Assembly: GCA_009602735.1 (NCBI GenBank) | Contig: WELA01013754.1 | Coordinates: 19,025 to 46,418 of the forward strand | Length of the DNA stretch: 27,394 nt | Direction: 5' to 3' | Origin: Mesotaenium endlicherianum | Taxonomy: Eukaryota; Streptophyta; Zygnematophyceae; Zygnematales; Mesotaeniaceae | Part shown: positions 1-11,178 of the stretch, piece by piece | Position numbering within the stretch: the stretch's first letter is position 1 | Layout of the letters: every line of letters starts with the position of its first letter | The notes under the pieces: model-generated | Told to the model about the DNA's origin: nothing | Seen by the model: only the letters and a program-made list of their open reading frames with translations | Databases searched by the model: none | Made by a program: the position numbers and the translations under genes

Positions 1-39
<39 letters not shown>

Positions 40-90
40 GTGCGCGCGCGTGTGTGTGTGTGTGTGTGGGTGTGTGTGTGGGTGTGTGTG
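1..90. repeat. compound (TC)n / (GT)n microsatellite
   Basis: An uninterrupted TC tract fills positions 1-37. After a short GC stretch it is followed by an interrupted GT tract to about 90. It lies just upstream of the splice acceptor at 122-124, so it is probably intronic in the LHW-like gene. Confidence 0.95.
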
Positions 91-124
91 CTCTGGACTG
101 ACGTGCTAGCTGCCTGCCCTGCAG

Positions 125-3053
125 TCTCCTGATGGTATTTGCGAGCGTGCCTGCGTGTGAGCAGTCGATTGCCGTCATCCCCGTGCCAGGTGGCGCGCTG
201 CAGCTGGGCTCCATCCACGTGGTACGCCTCCATCCCCAGCGCCCCCTGCCGTCGCTGCTCCCTCCGGCCACCTTCTCTTCTCTGCTAGCCTCACTGCGCC
301 GCATTGCTTCAATGCCCTTGTGCTGTCCCTCCCTTGAAGGCTCTCTGCGTTGTAATGTGGTAGGCAACAGCACATGCCCAACTGTCCGGTGCACGCCAGC
401 CGCACGAGATGAGCGCATGCATGCGTGGTCTCGCCAGCAGCGCAGCCTCTGACTCAGCTCTGCATACTGTCACCCCTGCTGTCTCTCCGAGCAGGAGCAA
501 GCACAGAAAAGCTCTTTCTTCTGCGTGTGAGCGCGCACTTGTGAGTGTCTCGGTGCGTGCGTGCACGTGTGATTCTGGGACAAGCGAGTGCCCGTCACCA
601 CTGGTCCCCTTGCTGCTGCTGCTGCTGCTGCAGTCACTGCTCAGTGCTGCTCCCCGAGCGGGCTTCACGCACTGGCTCTCTCGCTGCGTTCGGAATAAAA
701 CCGCATCCAAATCCACTCTAGAAATCTCCGACACTTGTACTTCCAAGGAACCCTCCATGGCAGGCACCCCTCTCGCGCTCGCCTCCCACCACACACTCGC
801 CTGTGGAGCTCATGACTTGCAGGCACTAGCTGCCGTCGTTGTTGCCAGGTGTCTCCACCCGGGCGTCATCCGACGTCCCTGGGTTGTGCGCTGCGCTGGC
901 TGTGTGTGCCGATAAGCCCCCCTCCGTCCGTTTGTCCGTCTGTCCACCAACCTATGCCTGCCTCTCTCGGCAGGTGCCGGAGGACGGGCGGCTGGTGGAG
1001 AGGCTGCAGCAGCGGTTCGAGATGCTGCAGAGGCTGCCAGGTGTCTTCCTGCCAGATTTCCCGCCAGAGGCCAGCGCGGCGCCGCCGCCGCCACCCGCAG
1101 CAAGCTCCGCCTCCAAGCCCCCCCCGGGCCCGCCTGCAAGTAGAGCCCTGCCAAACGCGCACCTCTCTTCCTCCCCCCCGGGCAAATCTGTGTGGCCTGC
1201 TGCTGCCTCTGCTGCTCAGCCCACAAGCGCGCACACAACCACTCCCCCCCTCCACACCATGCCGCTGCATCAGCAGCACCAGCAGCAGAAGCAGCTGAAG
1301 GCGGGTGCCAAGCAGAGCGCGGGCGTGAGCTGGAAGGACGTGGGCCCCTCCCAGCAGCCTCAGGGGGGCGGGGGCGCAGCAGCCAATGAGAGGGCGCCAG
1401 CTCAGACGAGCCAGAGCAGAAGGGGGAGCTTACGCCTCAAGGTGCCGCCGCCCTTGTTCGCAGACACCACAGCTGTCAAGCCCGAGATGCCTGACGCGCA
1501 GCCCCCGCGCGTGCACTTGGCGGCGCCACATGGCCTCACGCCAGCCTCTGCGCGGCCCATGGCCGTGGGGGGGGGTGCGGCAGCGGAGATGGAAATGGAG
1601 ATGGAGATTCTGGACATGCTCAACAGCGCTGGGGGCTCCGCCGCCGGCGCCCCCTCCCTACATCACCCCGTGAGCATGGGCGTGGGCGCCAGCATGAGCG
1701 CGGGCGCCAGCCCCCACCACAGCCCTGGCGGCGGCAGCCGCTTGGGGAAGGCCGTCTCCCGCAGGCTGTCGCAGATCAGCGAGGCCCGATCGCCAGGTGG
1801 CAAGCGCCGGCTGGAGGCACCAGGCCCTGCGCTGGCAGGTGCAGCCACCGCTCCAAATATGGAGCCGGCACCGCCGCCGCTGCCGCCGCAGCAGGCAGAG
1901 AGTGCCAGCGCGGGCGCAGGCGCGGGCGGGGGCGGGGGCGGGAGCGAGGGCGCAATGGCGGTGGCGCTGGGCGACGCGCTGGTGCCCTTCAGCACCTCGC
2001 AGGAGGAGCGCCTGCTGGCCGACAAGCACTTCAAGAAGCTGGCGCGCGCCCAGGAGCACCACACGCTCTCCATGGCGGCCGCCGTCAAGCTCGCGCACTT
2101 CCCCTCCTCCTCCTCCTTCCCCGTGGCCTCACTCCCGGCCAGGACGGCTGCGGCCTCCCCCTCCCCCTCCTCCTCCTCGCACTCCCTCCACGACGTGTCC
2201 ATGGCTGCCTGGGACCACCACCACCACCAACAGCAGCAGCAGCAGCAGCACCACCAGGCGGCGCCACGTGTCCAGGACTCCATGGCAGCGGGACACCTGG
2301 ACAGCAGCGGCGGCGGAGACCACGGCCACCAGTCGTACTGGGGGGCCCCCGGCGCCGACGACGTGTCAGCAGAGCCCCCCTTGAAGCTGCGGCGGCCAGC
2401 GACGTCCTCCGCGCCGTCGTCGCGGCTGTCGTCGCCACCTGGCAGCGCCTTCCTGGGCGGCGGCGGCGGCGGCGGCAGACCCCTCCGTCGTGTGGGATTT
2501 GCTGCCGGCAGCAGCAGGCTGGACGGCGGCGGCGGCGGCGGGGGCGGAGCAAGCCGGCACGCGCGCAGCATGAGCTTTCACGGCGGGGACACGCCCTCCC
2601 TCCTGGACAACGATGACGCGCGCGTGGAGAGCCGCCACATGCGCAGCATGAGCTACCACGAGGGCGACACCCCCGAGACCTTCAGCCGCAGCCGCCACCC
2701 GCACCACCGCCAGGAAGGGGGAGGGGACACCGCCGCGGACGACGACGCCGCCCCCCTGCTGGGGCGGGAAGGCAGGCTGGGGGGGGGCTTTGGCCTGGGC
2801 CTGCACATTCCCGACCTGGTGGAGCTGATGGGCGGAGGAGGAGGGGACGACGCTGTTGAGCTCCTGCTGCAGCAGCAGCAGCAACAAGGGGGGGGGAGCG
2901 TGGTGGGGCCGGGCTTTGTGCAGACGCCGCGGGGCACCCTGCGGCGCACCTCCTCGTGCCCGCCCACGGGCTCGCACGCCGACGCCGCCGCTGCCGCCCT
3001 GCTGGAATCGGCCCTCATGGCGGACTTTGTGGCGCTCAACGCCGCCACCGCCA

Positions 3054-3087
<34 letters not shown>

Positions 3088-6012
3088 CTTGCCCCTGCCG
3101 GTGAGCTCGAGGGGCGCTGCAGCCCACGTCAGCGGGCAGGGGCAGGGGCAGGCGCAGGCGCAGGCGGAGGCGTTGCGCTCACTGCTGCTCATGGCGGCGC
3201 TCCAGAGGGAGGCGCAGGCGGAAGAGGGCGGCCGCCAGAACCAGCACAGCGAGACGGCGGGGGGCAGCGGCGGCAGCGGCGACGAGAGGGGGGGGTGCGG
3301 GTACGAGGGGAGCTTGTCAGGGGTGAGCGCGCGGCGGCAAGGGCCGCTCGGGGGTGGCGCCGCAAGCCTGGCAGCTTTGCAGGGGCTGCAGCAGCAGCAG
3401 CAGCAGCAGCAGCTCCTGGGGAGGCGGCTGCTGCAGCAAGGGGGGGGAGGATCGTTAGCCCATCAAGCCTCGGGCGGGGATCACACGCCCATGGTTGTGG
3501 AGCAGGCCGTGGAGCTGTCTCCGAGGGAGCGCCAGCAGCTCCTGGAGCTTATTACGAGTGGCGGCCATGGAGGAGGATACGAGCGGCACCAGCTGCAGCA
3601 GCCGCAGCAGCATCACCACCACCGGCTTCAGCAGGCCAGTGGGGGACCAGCTGGCACATTCTCCAGAGGAGGAGGAGGAGGAGGGGGAGGAGGGGCAGGG
3701 GAGGGCAGCGGTGCTGCTGGGGGGCTGCTCAGCCTGCCGGAAGTGGGCGGCATGGCTGCCTTGGGGGGGCTCCCTAGGCTGGAAGATGCTGTGGACCTGC
3801 AGGAGGGGCAGCTGCAGGCGGGGGGGAGCGGTGCTGGTGGAGGAGGAGGAGGAGGAGGCGAGGAGGGGGGTCCGGGCGTGCCCAAGAGCGCCATGCTGGA
3901 CAAGCTGGAGGCCGCCAGCGTGCAGCAGATGAAGCTGATTGCCAACTCGCACCGCGCGGGGCTGATCTCGTCCGACGACGCGCAGATGCAGGCGCTGCAG
4001 GTGCAGGCGCTGCAGCTGGAGATCCTCAAGCAGCGCACGGACCTGCAGCTGCAGCTGCAGCAGCAGCAGCAGCAAGAGGAGCTGGAGCTGGAGCAGCAGC
4101 AGCAGCAGGAGGAGCAGCAGCTGGCCCAGGAGAGCTCATTTGAGCAGCAGCAGCAGCAGCAACATCACCAGCAGCTGCGGCGGCAGCACCAGCAGCAGCA
4201 GCAGCAAGAGCAGCAGCAGCGGCGGCAGCGGCAACAGATGGCGGTCGGGGCACAGCCCATGGACGACATCAGCGGGGAGAATCTTGCGATGCTCCGCCAC
4301 GGCTTGGTGCCAGCCGGCAGCCTGCAGGAGGCAGCCCTCCCCTTGGCTGCGGCTGAGTATAATGACGCGCGGCAGCAGCACCACGCCAGCATGGCCCATC
4401 TGGATGGCCGCCACCACAGCAGTGTGGGGGTCGCGGCGCCAGCTGTTGACATGCTGCTGCAGTCGCCGCCAGGCGGCGGCGGCAATCCGGGCCATGTTGG
4501 CATGCTCCAGGATACGGAAGAGGGCCAGCTGGACCGCATGTTCTGGTCGCACTCGATGCAGGAGCCTGATGAGCTGGCGGACCAGCAAGGGGGGGGCCCA
4601 CAGCTGTCAGGCGGCCTCTCGTCAGGGGGAGGAGGAGGAGGGGGCGGCACCCGGGCAGAGGAGGAGCCGCAGGTCCCCCCCATGATCATTGAGGTCAGCC
4701 TTCTGCTCGCCGTCTGGGTGGGGCTGGCGACCAGCTTGCCGCGAAATTTTGGGACTCATCCAAGTCCCGCTTAAGTGGAGGGAGCCCCCACTTCTTCTCG
4801 TGTCTTTTGTCCCAGTCTTCTCTGTCAGCCGTCCAGCTGGCGGCGGTCAGCTTCCAGACGCCCCTGCTTGCTCCTGCCCTACATGCCCTCCGACATGCCG
4901 AGGCTTCCGACGGCAGTCTTGAGTGTGGAAGGCTCGTGCGTGGCGGCTCTTTTTTATTGTGCGTGTGTGCGTGTCTCTATGTATGTGTCGCTGTGTCGCT
5001 GTGTCGCTGTGTGTGTGTGTCTGCATGTGCCGTTTGTTGTCTCTCCCAGTCTCGCTCCCCTCTTCCCTGTCGTCCCCCGTACAATGTGAGGCTGACGGCT
5101 GCAATCACGCGTGGATGTGTGCTGCATTATATCGACAGGTGGCAGACGCTGGCGGCATGGGCCCAGCAGGCTTTGCCGGCAGCGAGGTGGAGGACTTTGA
5201 CGCGTTCCTGGACGAGCTCGATCTGGGTGTGATGCTCCCATTAGATTCAAGTGCTGCTACTCCTACTGCCGTCAGAGAGGGCCACCTGGCGCTGCCCCAG
5301 AGGCCCCTTGGGGGGGGGGACACCAACTTGCGCGCGAGAGTGAACGATTACCGCAAGCTCGTGTCACGCGGGGCCTCGGTGAGTCCAAAACCTCACCTGA
5401 AACTCGACTCCAACCCGAAGTCTGACCCTGAACCACAACCCTAAGCCTTTCCACCTGGACAGTGCAACCTGATCTGCGAGCCGTTTTCCTTGCACATCAA
5501 GCTCTTGGATTGGGCTTCTAATTCCCAGACTCGAAACCCTGGCCTTTGAAGCCTGCTGCCTGAAGCAGAACCCAGACAGGCGACAAATGTTCTGTAGTCG
5601 ACTCGCATCCAAGACAGAGGAACTTAGAGGCTGGCTGGCCGACTGGCCAACTGGCCGGCTGGCCGGCTGGCACGGGTGCTTCAGGCGTGTGCTTTGAGCC
5701 GCCTTCAACAGTGCCGCCCTCCTCTGCGTCCCTGGCTCTCGCCCATGGAGGCAGGCGGAGCGTGTGAGGGAGCGGTGCGTCCAGTATGTGTTCTTGCTTT
5801 CTTGCTTGTGTCTGCCTGCAATTGAAGCGTGCTCCTTGTTAGGCGGGGAGGGGGGCTGGAGCCGGCGCAGTGCACCCGCCTCTCATTTCTCTCTCTTGCA
5901 TCTTTTTTCCCAGTGCCAAGGGTCCACGAGTGTGTTCATGAATTCGGTACAAGCCTGGGACAGCAGGATTCATTTCTGCCATCGAAAAGGGTGGGTCCTG
6001 CTTCGTGGGTAG
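125..6012 (+). CDS. LHW-like bHLH-MYC_N regulator with giant poly-Gln/Gly exon (5' partial)
   Basis: Proposed exons are 125-221 (5' end uncertain; an alternative acceptor gives 165), 974-4693, 5139-5378 and 5914-6012 (TAG). All internal junctions are phase 0. Joining the first two exons gives SIAVIPVPGGALQLGS followed by VPEDGRLVERLQQRF, which matches the end of the plant bHLH-MYC_N domain in LHW-type proteins. The domain start lies beyond the window. Exon 974-4693 encodes 1240 residues, mostly low complexity (Gln, Gly, His, Ser, Pro), with several R-x-x-S sites and a coiled-coil-like Leu/Gln stretch near 3890-4080. Exon 5139-5378 carries an acidic segment, EVEDFDAFLDELDLG. It then runs into RARVNDYRKLVSRGAS, joined to a Cys, which resembles helix 1 of the LHW bHLH; helix 2 is poorly preserved. 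In land plants LHW acts in the nucleus as a heterodimer with TMO5-type bHLH proteins. The donor at 4693 is weak (GAG|gtcagc), and GTGGGG a few codons downstream is an alternative. The last exon could instead splice at 5990/5991. Confidence 0.62.
2231..4234 (+). repeat. CAG (poly-Gln) and GGN (poly-Gly) tracts within the large exon
   Basis: Near-pure CAG runs encode Gln tracts at 2228-2248 (7 Gln), 2868-2888, 3056-3085 (10 Gln, all CAG) and 3388-3411, plus a Gln/Glu/His/Arg field from about 4050 to 4234. Poly-Gly runs lie between them. The tracts are in frame, so slippage here would change protein length without breaking the frame. All are repeated at +5166. Confidence 0.9.
5631..5670. repeat. 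short tandem repeat, 8-nt unit CTGGCCRR
   Basis: CTGG is followed by CTGGCCGA, CTGGCCAA, CTGGCCGG and CTGGCCGG in succession (5635-5666). The repeat lies in the last intron of the LHW-like gene and recurs at 10797-10836 in copy B. No function can be inferred. Confidence 0.85.
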
Positions 6013-7130
6013 CAGATGCTGAGTTTCTTCTGTCCTACAATTTGTGGTTGCTGCTCTGGGTGCTCGGAGCAGGACAATGTGTAGCGACTTTCTCTGGAGC
6101 AGCAGATCTTGGACTGGTGTGGACCTGTGGAGCACGCGCGTGCGGAGGCAGCCTCTTCCCTCTTAGAGTAGGAACTATTCCAGCACTCACAGCGATTGTG
6201 CATAATATCCTACAGGCTGTGAGCGCATTCTGTGTCGGACAAATGCATGGCGAGCCAGCATGCAACTCTGAGGTGCTGCGCTCTGTAGTAAGGACAAGTG
6301 TACCAAAGTGGTGCTTGTGGTAGATAGATAGAGCAATTGATGTAAGAGTAGTAATTTGGATAAAGAGTGCTCGCCCATCTGTAGGTAGCCCTATCCTGTT
6401 AAGGCAACGTGGCAGGAGCTAGGCGGAACAAGTCACTGAAATTAATCATTCTCCAGGCGTCGTCTAGCAGCCAGAGTAAGGTTATATAGCCATATTGTTA
6501 TTTTGTATTCTACCAAGGCGGCAAAGGCCCACAATGTTGGATACATATTGCAACCTGTGCAAGCTTTCCCCTTGAATGAACTGCGAGCAGGTGCAATGTA
6601 GGACTGCATATGGTGGCAGCTGTCATACGATCTTCATTCTTGACCATGATTGACAATCTTGACTTCCTGTGTATGGATTTTTCAGCAGGTTAAACCTAAG
6701 AGCATGCCGTGCATGCACTCATATCAGTGAGCTACGATGAGCTCGAGCTTAATTACAACTGGCACTTGATGTGTTGTTGCAAAGATGGACGTGGAGATCT
6801 GACACATTGTGCAAACACGTTAAGGAGCATCTAAGGTAACACAGATAGCCACAAGCACGGGGTGGATGGGGATGGTCCATTTCAGCCCAAATAACTCCTG
6901 CAGACAGGGTTTTGGTGGACTACTGGCATCAAGCAGCAATCACATGCTGACTCCACGTGGGCTTCTGTTGTGAGACTGTCTAGTGATCACACAGCCATAC
7001 TTGTCAAGTGACAATCATCTCTCCTCCACGATTCTGCATGTGAAGCCAAAGTGGGGGAAATAACAGCAGCATCGTCCAACAATTATTTAGTGGTACAAAG
7101 ACTATGGGGTATGCGTCCCCCGTCAGATCT
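6013..7130. other. 3' flank of the LHW-like gene, no gene seen
   Basis: AT-richer sequence follows the TAG at 6010-6012 and includes the 3' UTR. The short open frames have no recognisable homology and no convincing splice partners. I looked for the C-terminal domain that follows the bHLH in land-plant LHW proteins and did not see it. The far end should also hold the 3' region of the convergent dienelactone hydrolase gene once the overlap is collapsed. Confidence 0.6.
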
Positions 7131-7131
7131 N
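7131..7131. other. single-N scaffold gap (contig join)
   Basis: One ambiguous base sits exactly between the two copies of the 5165-bp repeat. Some scaffolders insert a single N when the estimated gap between contigs is negative, meaning the contigs overlap. Any open frame crossing this base, such as the minus-strand frame at 7004-7264, is chimeric. Confidence 0.9.
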
Positions 7132-8219
7132 GCTGGGCGACGCGCTGGTGCCCTTCAGCACCTCGCAGGAGGAGCGCCTGCTGGCCGACAAGCACTTCAA
7201 GAAGCTGGCGCGCGCCCAGGAGCACCACACGCTCTCCATGGCGGCCGCCGTCAAGCTCGCGCACTTCCCCTCCTCCTCCTCCTTCCCCGTGGCCTCACTC
7301 CCGGCCAGGACGGCTGCGGCCTCCCCCTCCCCCTCCTCCTCCTCGCACTCCCTCCACGACGTGTCCATGGCTGCCTGGGACCACCACCACCACCAACAGC
7401 AGCAGCAGCAGCAGCACCACCAGGCGGCGCCACGTGTCCAGGACTCCATGGCAGCGGGACACCTGGACAGCAGCGGCGGCGGAGACCACGGCCACCAGTC
7501 GTACTGGGGGGCCCCCGGCGCCGACGACGTGTCAGCAGAGCCCCCCTTGAAGCTGCGGCGGCCAGCGACGTCCTCCGCGCCGTCGTCGCGGCTGTCGTCG
7601 CCACCTGGCAGCGCCTTCCTGGGCGGCGGCGGCGGCGGCGGCAGACCCCTCCGTCGTGTGGGATTTGCTGCCGGCAGCAGCAGGCTGGACGGCGGCGGCG
7701 GCGGCGGGGGCGGAGCAAGCCGGCACGCGCGCAGCATGAGCTTTCACGGCGGGGACACGCCCTCCCTCCTGGACAACGATGACGCGCGCGTGGAGAGCCG
7801 CCACATGCGCAGCATGAGCTACCACGAGGGCGACACCCCCGAGACCTTCAGCCGCAGCCGCCACCCGCACCACCGCCAGGAAGGGGGAGGGGACACCGCC
7901 GCGGACGACGACGCCGCCCCCCTGCTGGGGCGGGAAGGCAGGCTGGGGGGGGGCTTTGGCCTGGGCCTGCACATTCCCGACCTGGTGGAGCTGATGGGCG
8001 GAGGAGGAGGGGACGACGCTGTTGAGCTCCTGCTGCAGCAGCAGCAGCAACAAGGGGGGGGGAGCGTGGTGGGGCCGGGCTTTGTGCAGACGCCGCGGGG
8101 CACCCTGCGGCGCACCTCCTCGTGCCCGCCCACGGGCTCGCACGCCGACGCCGCCGCTGCCGCCCTGCTGGAATCGGCCCTCATGGCGGACTTTGTGGCG
8201 CTCAACGCCGCCACCGCCA

Positions 8220-8253
<34 letters not shown>

Positions 8254-11178
8254 CTTGCCCCTGCCGGTGAGCTCGAGGGGCGCTGCAGCCCACGTCAGCG
8301 GGCAGGGGCAGGGGCAGGCGCAGGCGCAGGCGGAGGCGTTGCGCTCACTGCTGCTCATGGCGGCGCTCCAGAGGGAGGCGCAGGCGGAAGAGGGCGGCCG
8401 CCAGAACCAGCACAGCGAGACGGCGGGGGGCAGCGGCGGCAGCGGCGACGAGAGGGGGGGGTGCGGGTACGAGGGGAGCTTGTCAGGGGTGAGCGCGCGG
8501 CGGCAAGGGCCGCTCGGGGGTGGCGCCGCAAGCCTGGCAGCTTTGCAGGGGCTGCAGCAGCAGCAGCAGCAGCAGCAGCTCCTGGGGAGGCGGCTGCTGC
8601 AGCAAGGGGGGGGAGGATCGTTAGCCCATCAAGCCTCGGGCGGGGATCACACGCCCATGGTTGTGGAGCAGGCCGTGGAGCTGTCTCCGAGGGAGCGCCA
8701 GCAGCTCCTGGAGCTTATTACGAGTGGCGGCCATGGAGGAGGATACGAGCGGCACCAGCTGCAGCAGCCGCAGCAGCATCACCACCACCGGCTTCAGCAG
8801 GCCAGTGGGGGACCAGCTGGCACATTCTCCAGAGGAGGAGGAGGAGGAGGGGGAGGAGGGGCAGGGGAGGGCAGCGGTGCTGCTGGGGGGCTGCTCAGCC
8901 TGCCGGAAGTGGGCGGCATGGCTGCCTTGGGGGGGCTCCCTAGGCTGGAAGATGCTGTGGACCTGCAGGAGGGGCAGCTGCAGGCGGGGGGGAGCGGTGC
9001 TGGTGGAGGAGGAGGAGGAGGAGGCGAGGAGGGGGGTCCGGGCGTGCCCAAGAGCGCCATGCTGGACAAGCTGGAGGCCGCCAGCGTGCAGCAGATGAAG
9101 CTGATTGCCAACTCGCACCGCGCGGGGCTGATCTCGTCCGACGACGCGCAGATGCAGGCGCTGCAGGTGCAGGCGCTGCAGCTGGAGATCCTCAAGCAGC
9201 GCACGGACCTGCAGCTGCAGCTGCAGCAGCAGCAGCAGCAAGAGGAGCTGGAGCTGGAGCAGCAGCAGCAGCAGGAGGAGCAGCAGCTGGCCCAGGAGAG
9301 CTCATTTGAGCAGCAGCAGCAGCAGCAACATCACCAGCAGCTGCGGCGGCAGCACCAGCAGCAGCAGCAGCAAGAGCAGCAGCAGCGGCGGCAGCGGCAA
9401 CAGATGGCGGTCGGGGCACAGCCCATGGACGACATCAGCGGGGAGAATCTTGCGATGCTCCGCCACGGCTTGGTGCCAGCCGGCAGCCTGCAGGAGGCAG
9501 CCCTCCCCTTGGCTGCGGCTGAGTATAATGACGCGCGGCAGCAGCACCACGCCAGCATGGCCCATCTGGATGGCCGCCACCACAGCAGTGTGGGGGTCGC
9601 GGCGCCAGCTGTTGACATGCTGCTGCAGTCGCCGCCAGGCGGCGGCGGCAATCCGGGCCATGTTGGCATGCTCCAGGATACGGAAGAGGGCCAGCTGGAC
9701 CGCATGTTCTGGTCGCACTCGATGCAGGAGCCTGATGAGCTGGCGGACCAGCAAGGGGGGGGCCCACAGCTGTCAGGCGGCCTCTCGTCAGGGGGAGGAG
9801 GAGGAGGGGGCGGCACCCGGGCAGAGGAGGAGCCGCAGGTCCCCCCCATGATCATTGAGGTCAGCCTTCTGCTCGCCGTCTGGGTGGGGCTGGCGACCAG
9901 CTTGCCGCGAAATTTTGGGACTCATCCAAGTCCCGCTTAAGTGGAGGGAGCCCCCACTTCTTCTCGTGTCTTTTGTCCCAGTCTTCTCTGTCAGCCGTCC
10001 AGCTGGCGGCGGTCAGCTTCCAGACGCCCCTGCTTGCTCCTGCCCTACATGCCCTCCGACATGCCGAGGCTTCCGACGGCAGTCTTGAGTGTGGAAGGCT
10101 CGTGCGTGGCGGCTCTTTTTTATTGTGCGTGTGTGCGTGTCTCTATGTATGTGTCGCTGTGTCGCTGTGTCGCTGTGTGTGTGTGTCTGCATGTGCCGTT
10201 TGTTGTCTCTCCCAGTCTCGCTCCCCTCTTCCCTGTCGTCCCCCGTACAATGTGAGGCTGACGGCTGCAATCACGCGTGGATGTGTGCTGCATTATATCG
10301 ACAGGTGGCAGACGCTGGCGGCATGGGCCCAGCAGGCTTTGCCGGCAGCGAGGTGGAGGACTTTGACGCGTTCCTGGACGAGCTCGATCTGGGTGTGATG
10401 CTCCCATTAGATTCAAGTGCTGCTACTCCTACTGCCGTCAGAGAGGGCCACCTGGCGCTGCCCCAGAGGCCCCTTGGGGGGGGGGACACCAACTTGCGCG
10501 CGAGAGTGAACGATTACCGCAAGCTCGTGTCACGCGGGGCCTCGGTGAGTCCAAAACCTCACCTGAAACTCGACTCCAACCCGAAGTCTGACCCTGAACC
10601 ACAACCCTAAGCCTTTCCACCTGGACAGTGCAACCTGATCTGCGAGCCGTTTTCCTTGCACATCAAGCTCTTGGATTGGGCTTCTAATTCCCAGACTCGA
10701 AACCCTGGCCTTTGAAGCCTGCTGCCTGAAGCAGAACCCAGACAGGCGACAAATGTTCTGTAGTCGACTCGCATCCAAGACAGAGGAACTTAGAGGCTGG
10801 CTGGCCGACTGGCCAACTGGCCGGCTGGCCGGCTGGCACGGGTGCTTCAGGCGTGTGCTTTGAGCCGCCTTCAACAGTGCCGCCCTCCTCTGCGTCCCTG
10901 GCTCTCGCCCATGGAGGCAGGCGGAGCGTGTGAGGGAGCGGTGCGTCCAGTATGTGTTCTTGCTTTCTTGCTTGTGTCTGCCTGCAATTGAAGCGTGCTC
11001 CTTGTTAGGCGGGGAGGGGGGCTGGAGCCGGCGCAGTGCACCCGCCTCTCATTTCTCTCTCTTGCATCTTTTTTCCCAGTGCCAAGGGTCCACGAGTGTG
11101 TTCATGAATTCGGTACAAGCCTGGGACAGCAGGATTCATTTCTGCCATCGAAAAGGGTGGGTCCTGCTTCGTGGGTAG
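7132..11178 (+). pseudogene. 5'-truncated duplicate of the LHW-like gene (probable assembly artefact)
   Basis: The exon fragments are 7132-9859, 10305-10544 and 11080-11178, equivalent to the 3' part of the first copy at +5166. No start codon, promoter or bHLH-MYC_N exon precedes them, because the copy begins abruptly at the N. An open frame can be drawn from 7148, but it is only the tail of the same protein. It should not be counted as a second gene unless reads prove the duplication. I call it a pseudogene only because it is a broken copy. Confidence 0.85.

Larger units (their letters stand above)
1966..7130. repeat. copy A of exact 5165-bp direct repeat
   Basis: This segment matches 7132-12296 at a constant offset of 5166 in every stretch I compared, including coding, intronic and 3' flanking sequence. 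Mutable tracts also agree, such as the 10-G run near 5310 and the GT run near 5008. Copy A ends with AGATCT directly at the single N at 7131. Confidence 0.95.

Noticed and set aside
755-849. ATG-initiated first exon for the LHW-like gene ending at the donor near 849
   Set aside because: Its phase does not fit the exon at 974, whereas the exon ending at 221 fits in phase and completes a recognisable domain.
1402-4689. Long antisense and alternate-frame ORFs across the large exon
   Set aside because: They are shadows of GC-rich CAG/GGN repeats: runs of poly-Cys, poly-Leu, poly-Ala and poly-Pro with no splice context. The sense frame alone holds non-repetitive motifs and connects to domain exons.
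5388-5445. Telomere-like or satellite array in the last LHW-like intron
   Set aside because: The motif spacing and sequence are irregular, with no conserved CCCTAAA unit.
7004-7264. Minus-strand ORF crossing the N at 7131
   Set aside because: It joins the end of one contig to the start of another and contains an undefined residue, so it is an assembly chimera.
7148-9940. A separate 930-aa gene starting in copy B
   Set aside because: It is identical to the tail of the first copy and starts immediately after the N. It is better explained by contig overlap.
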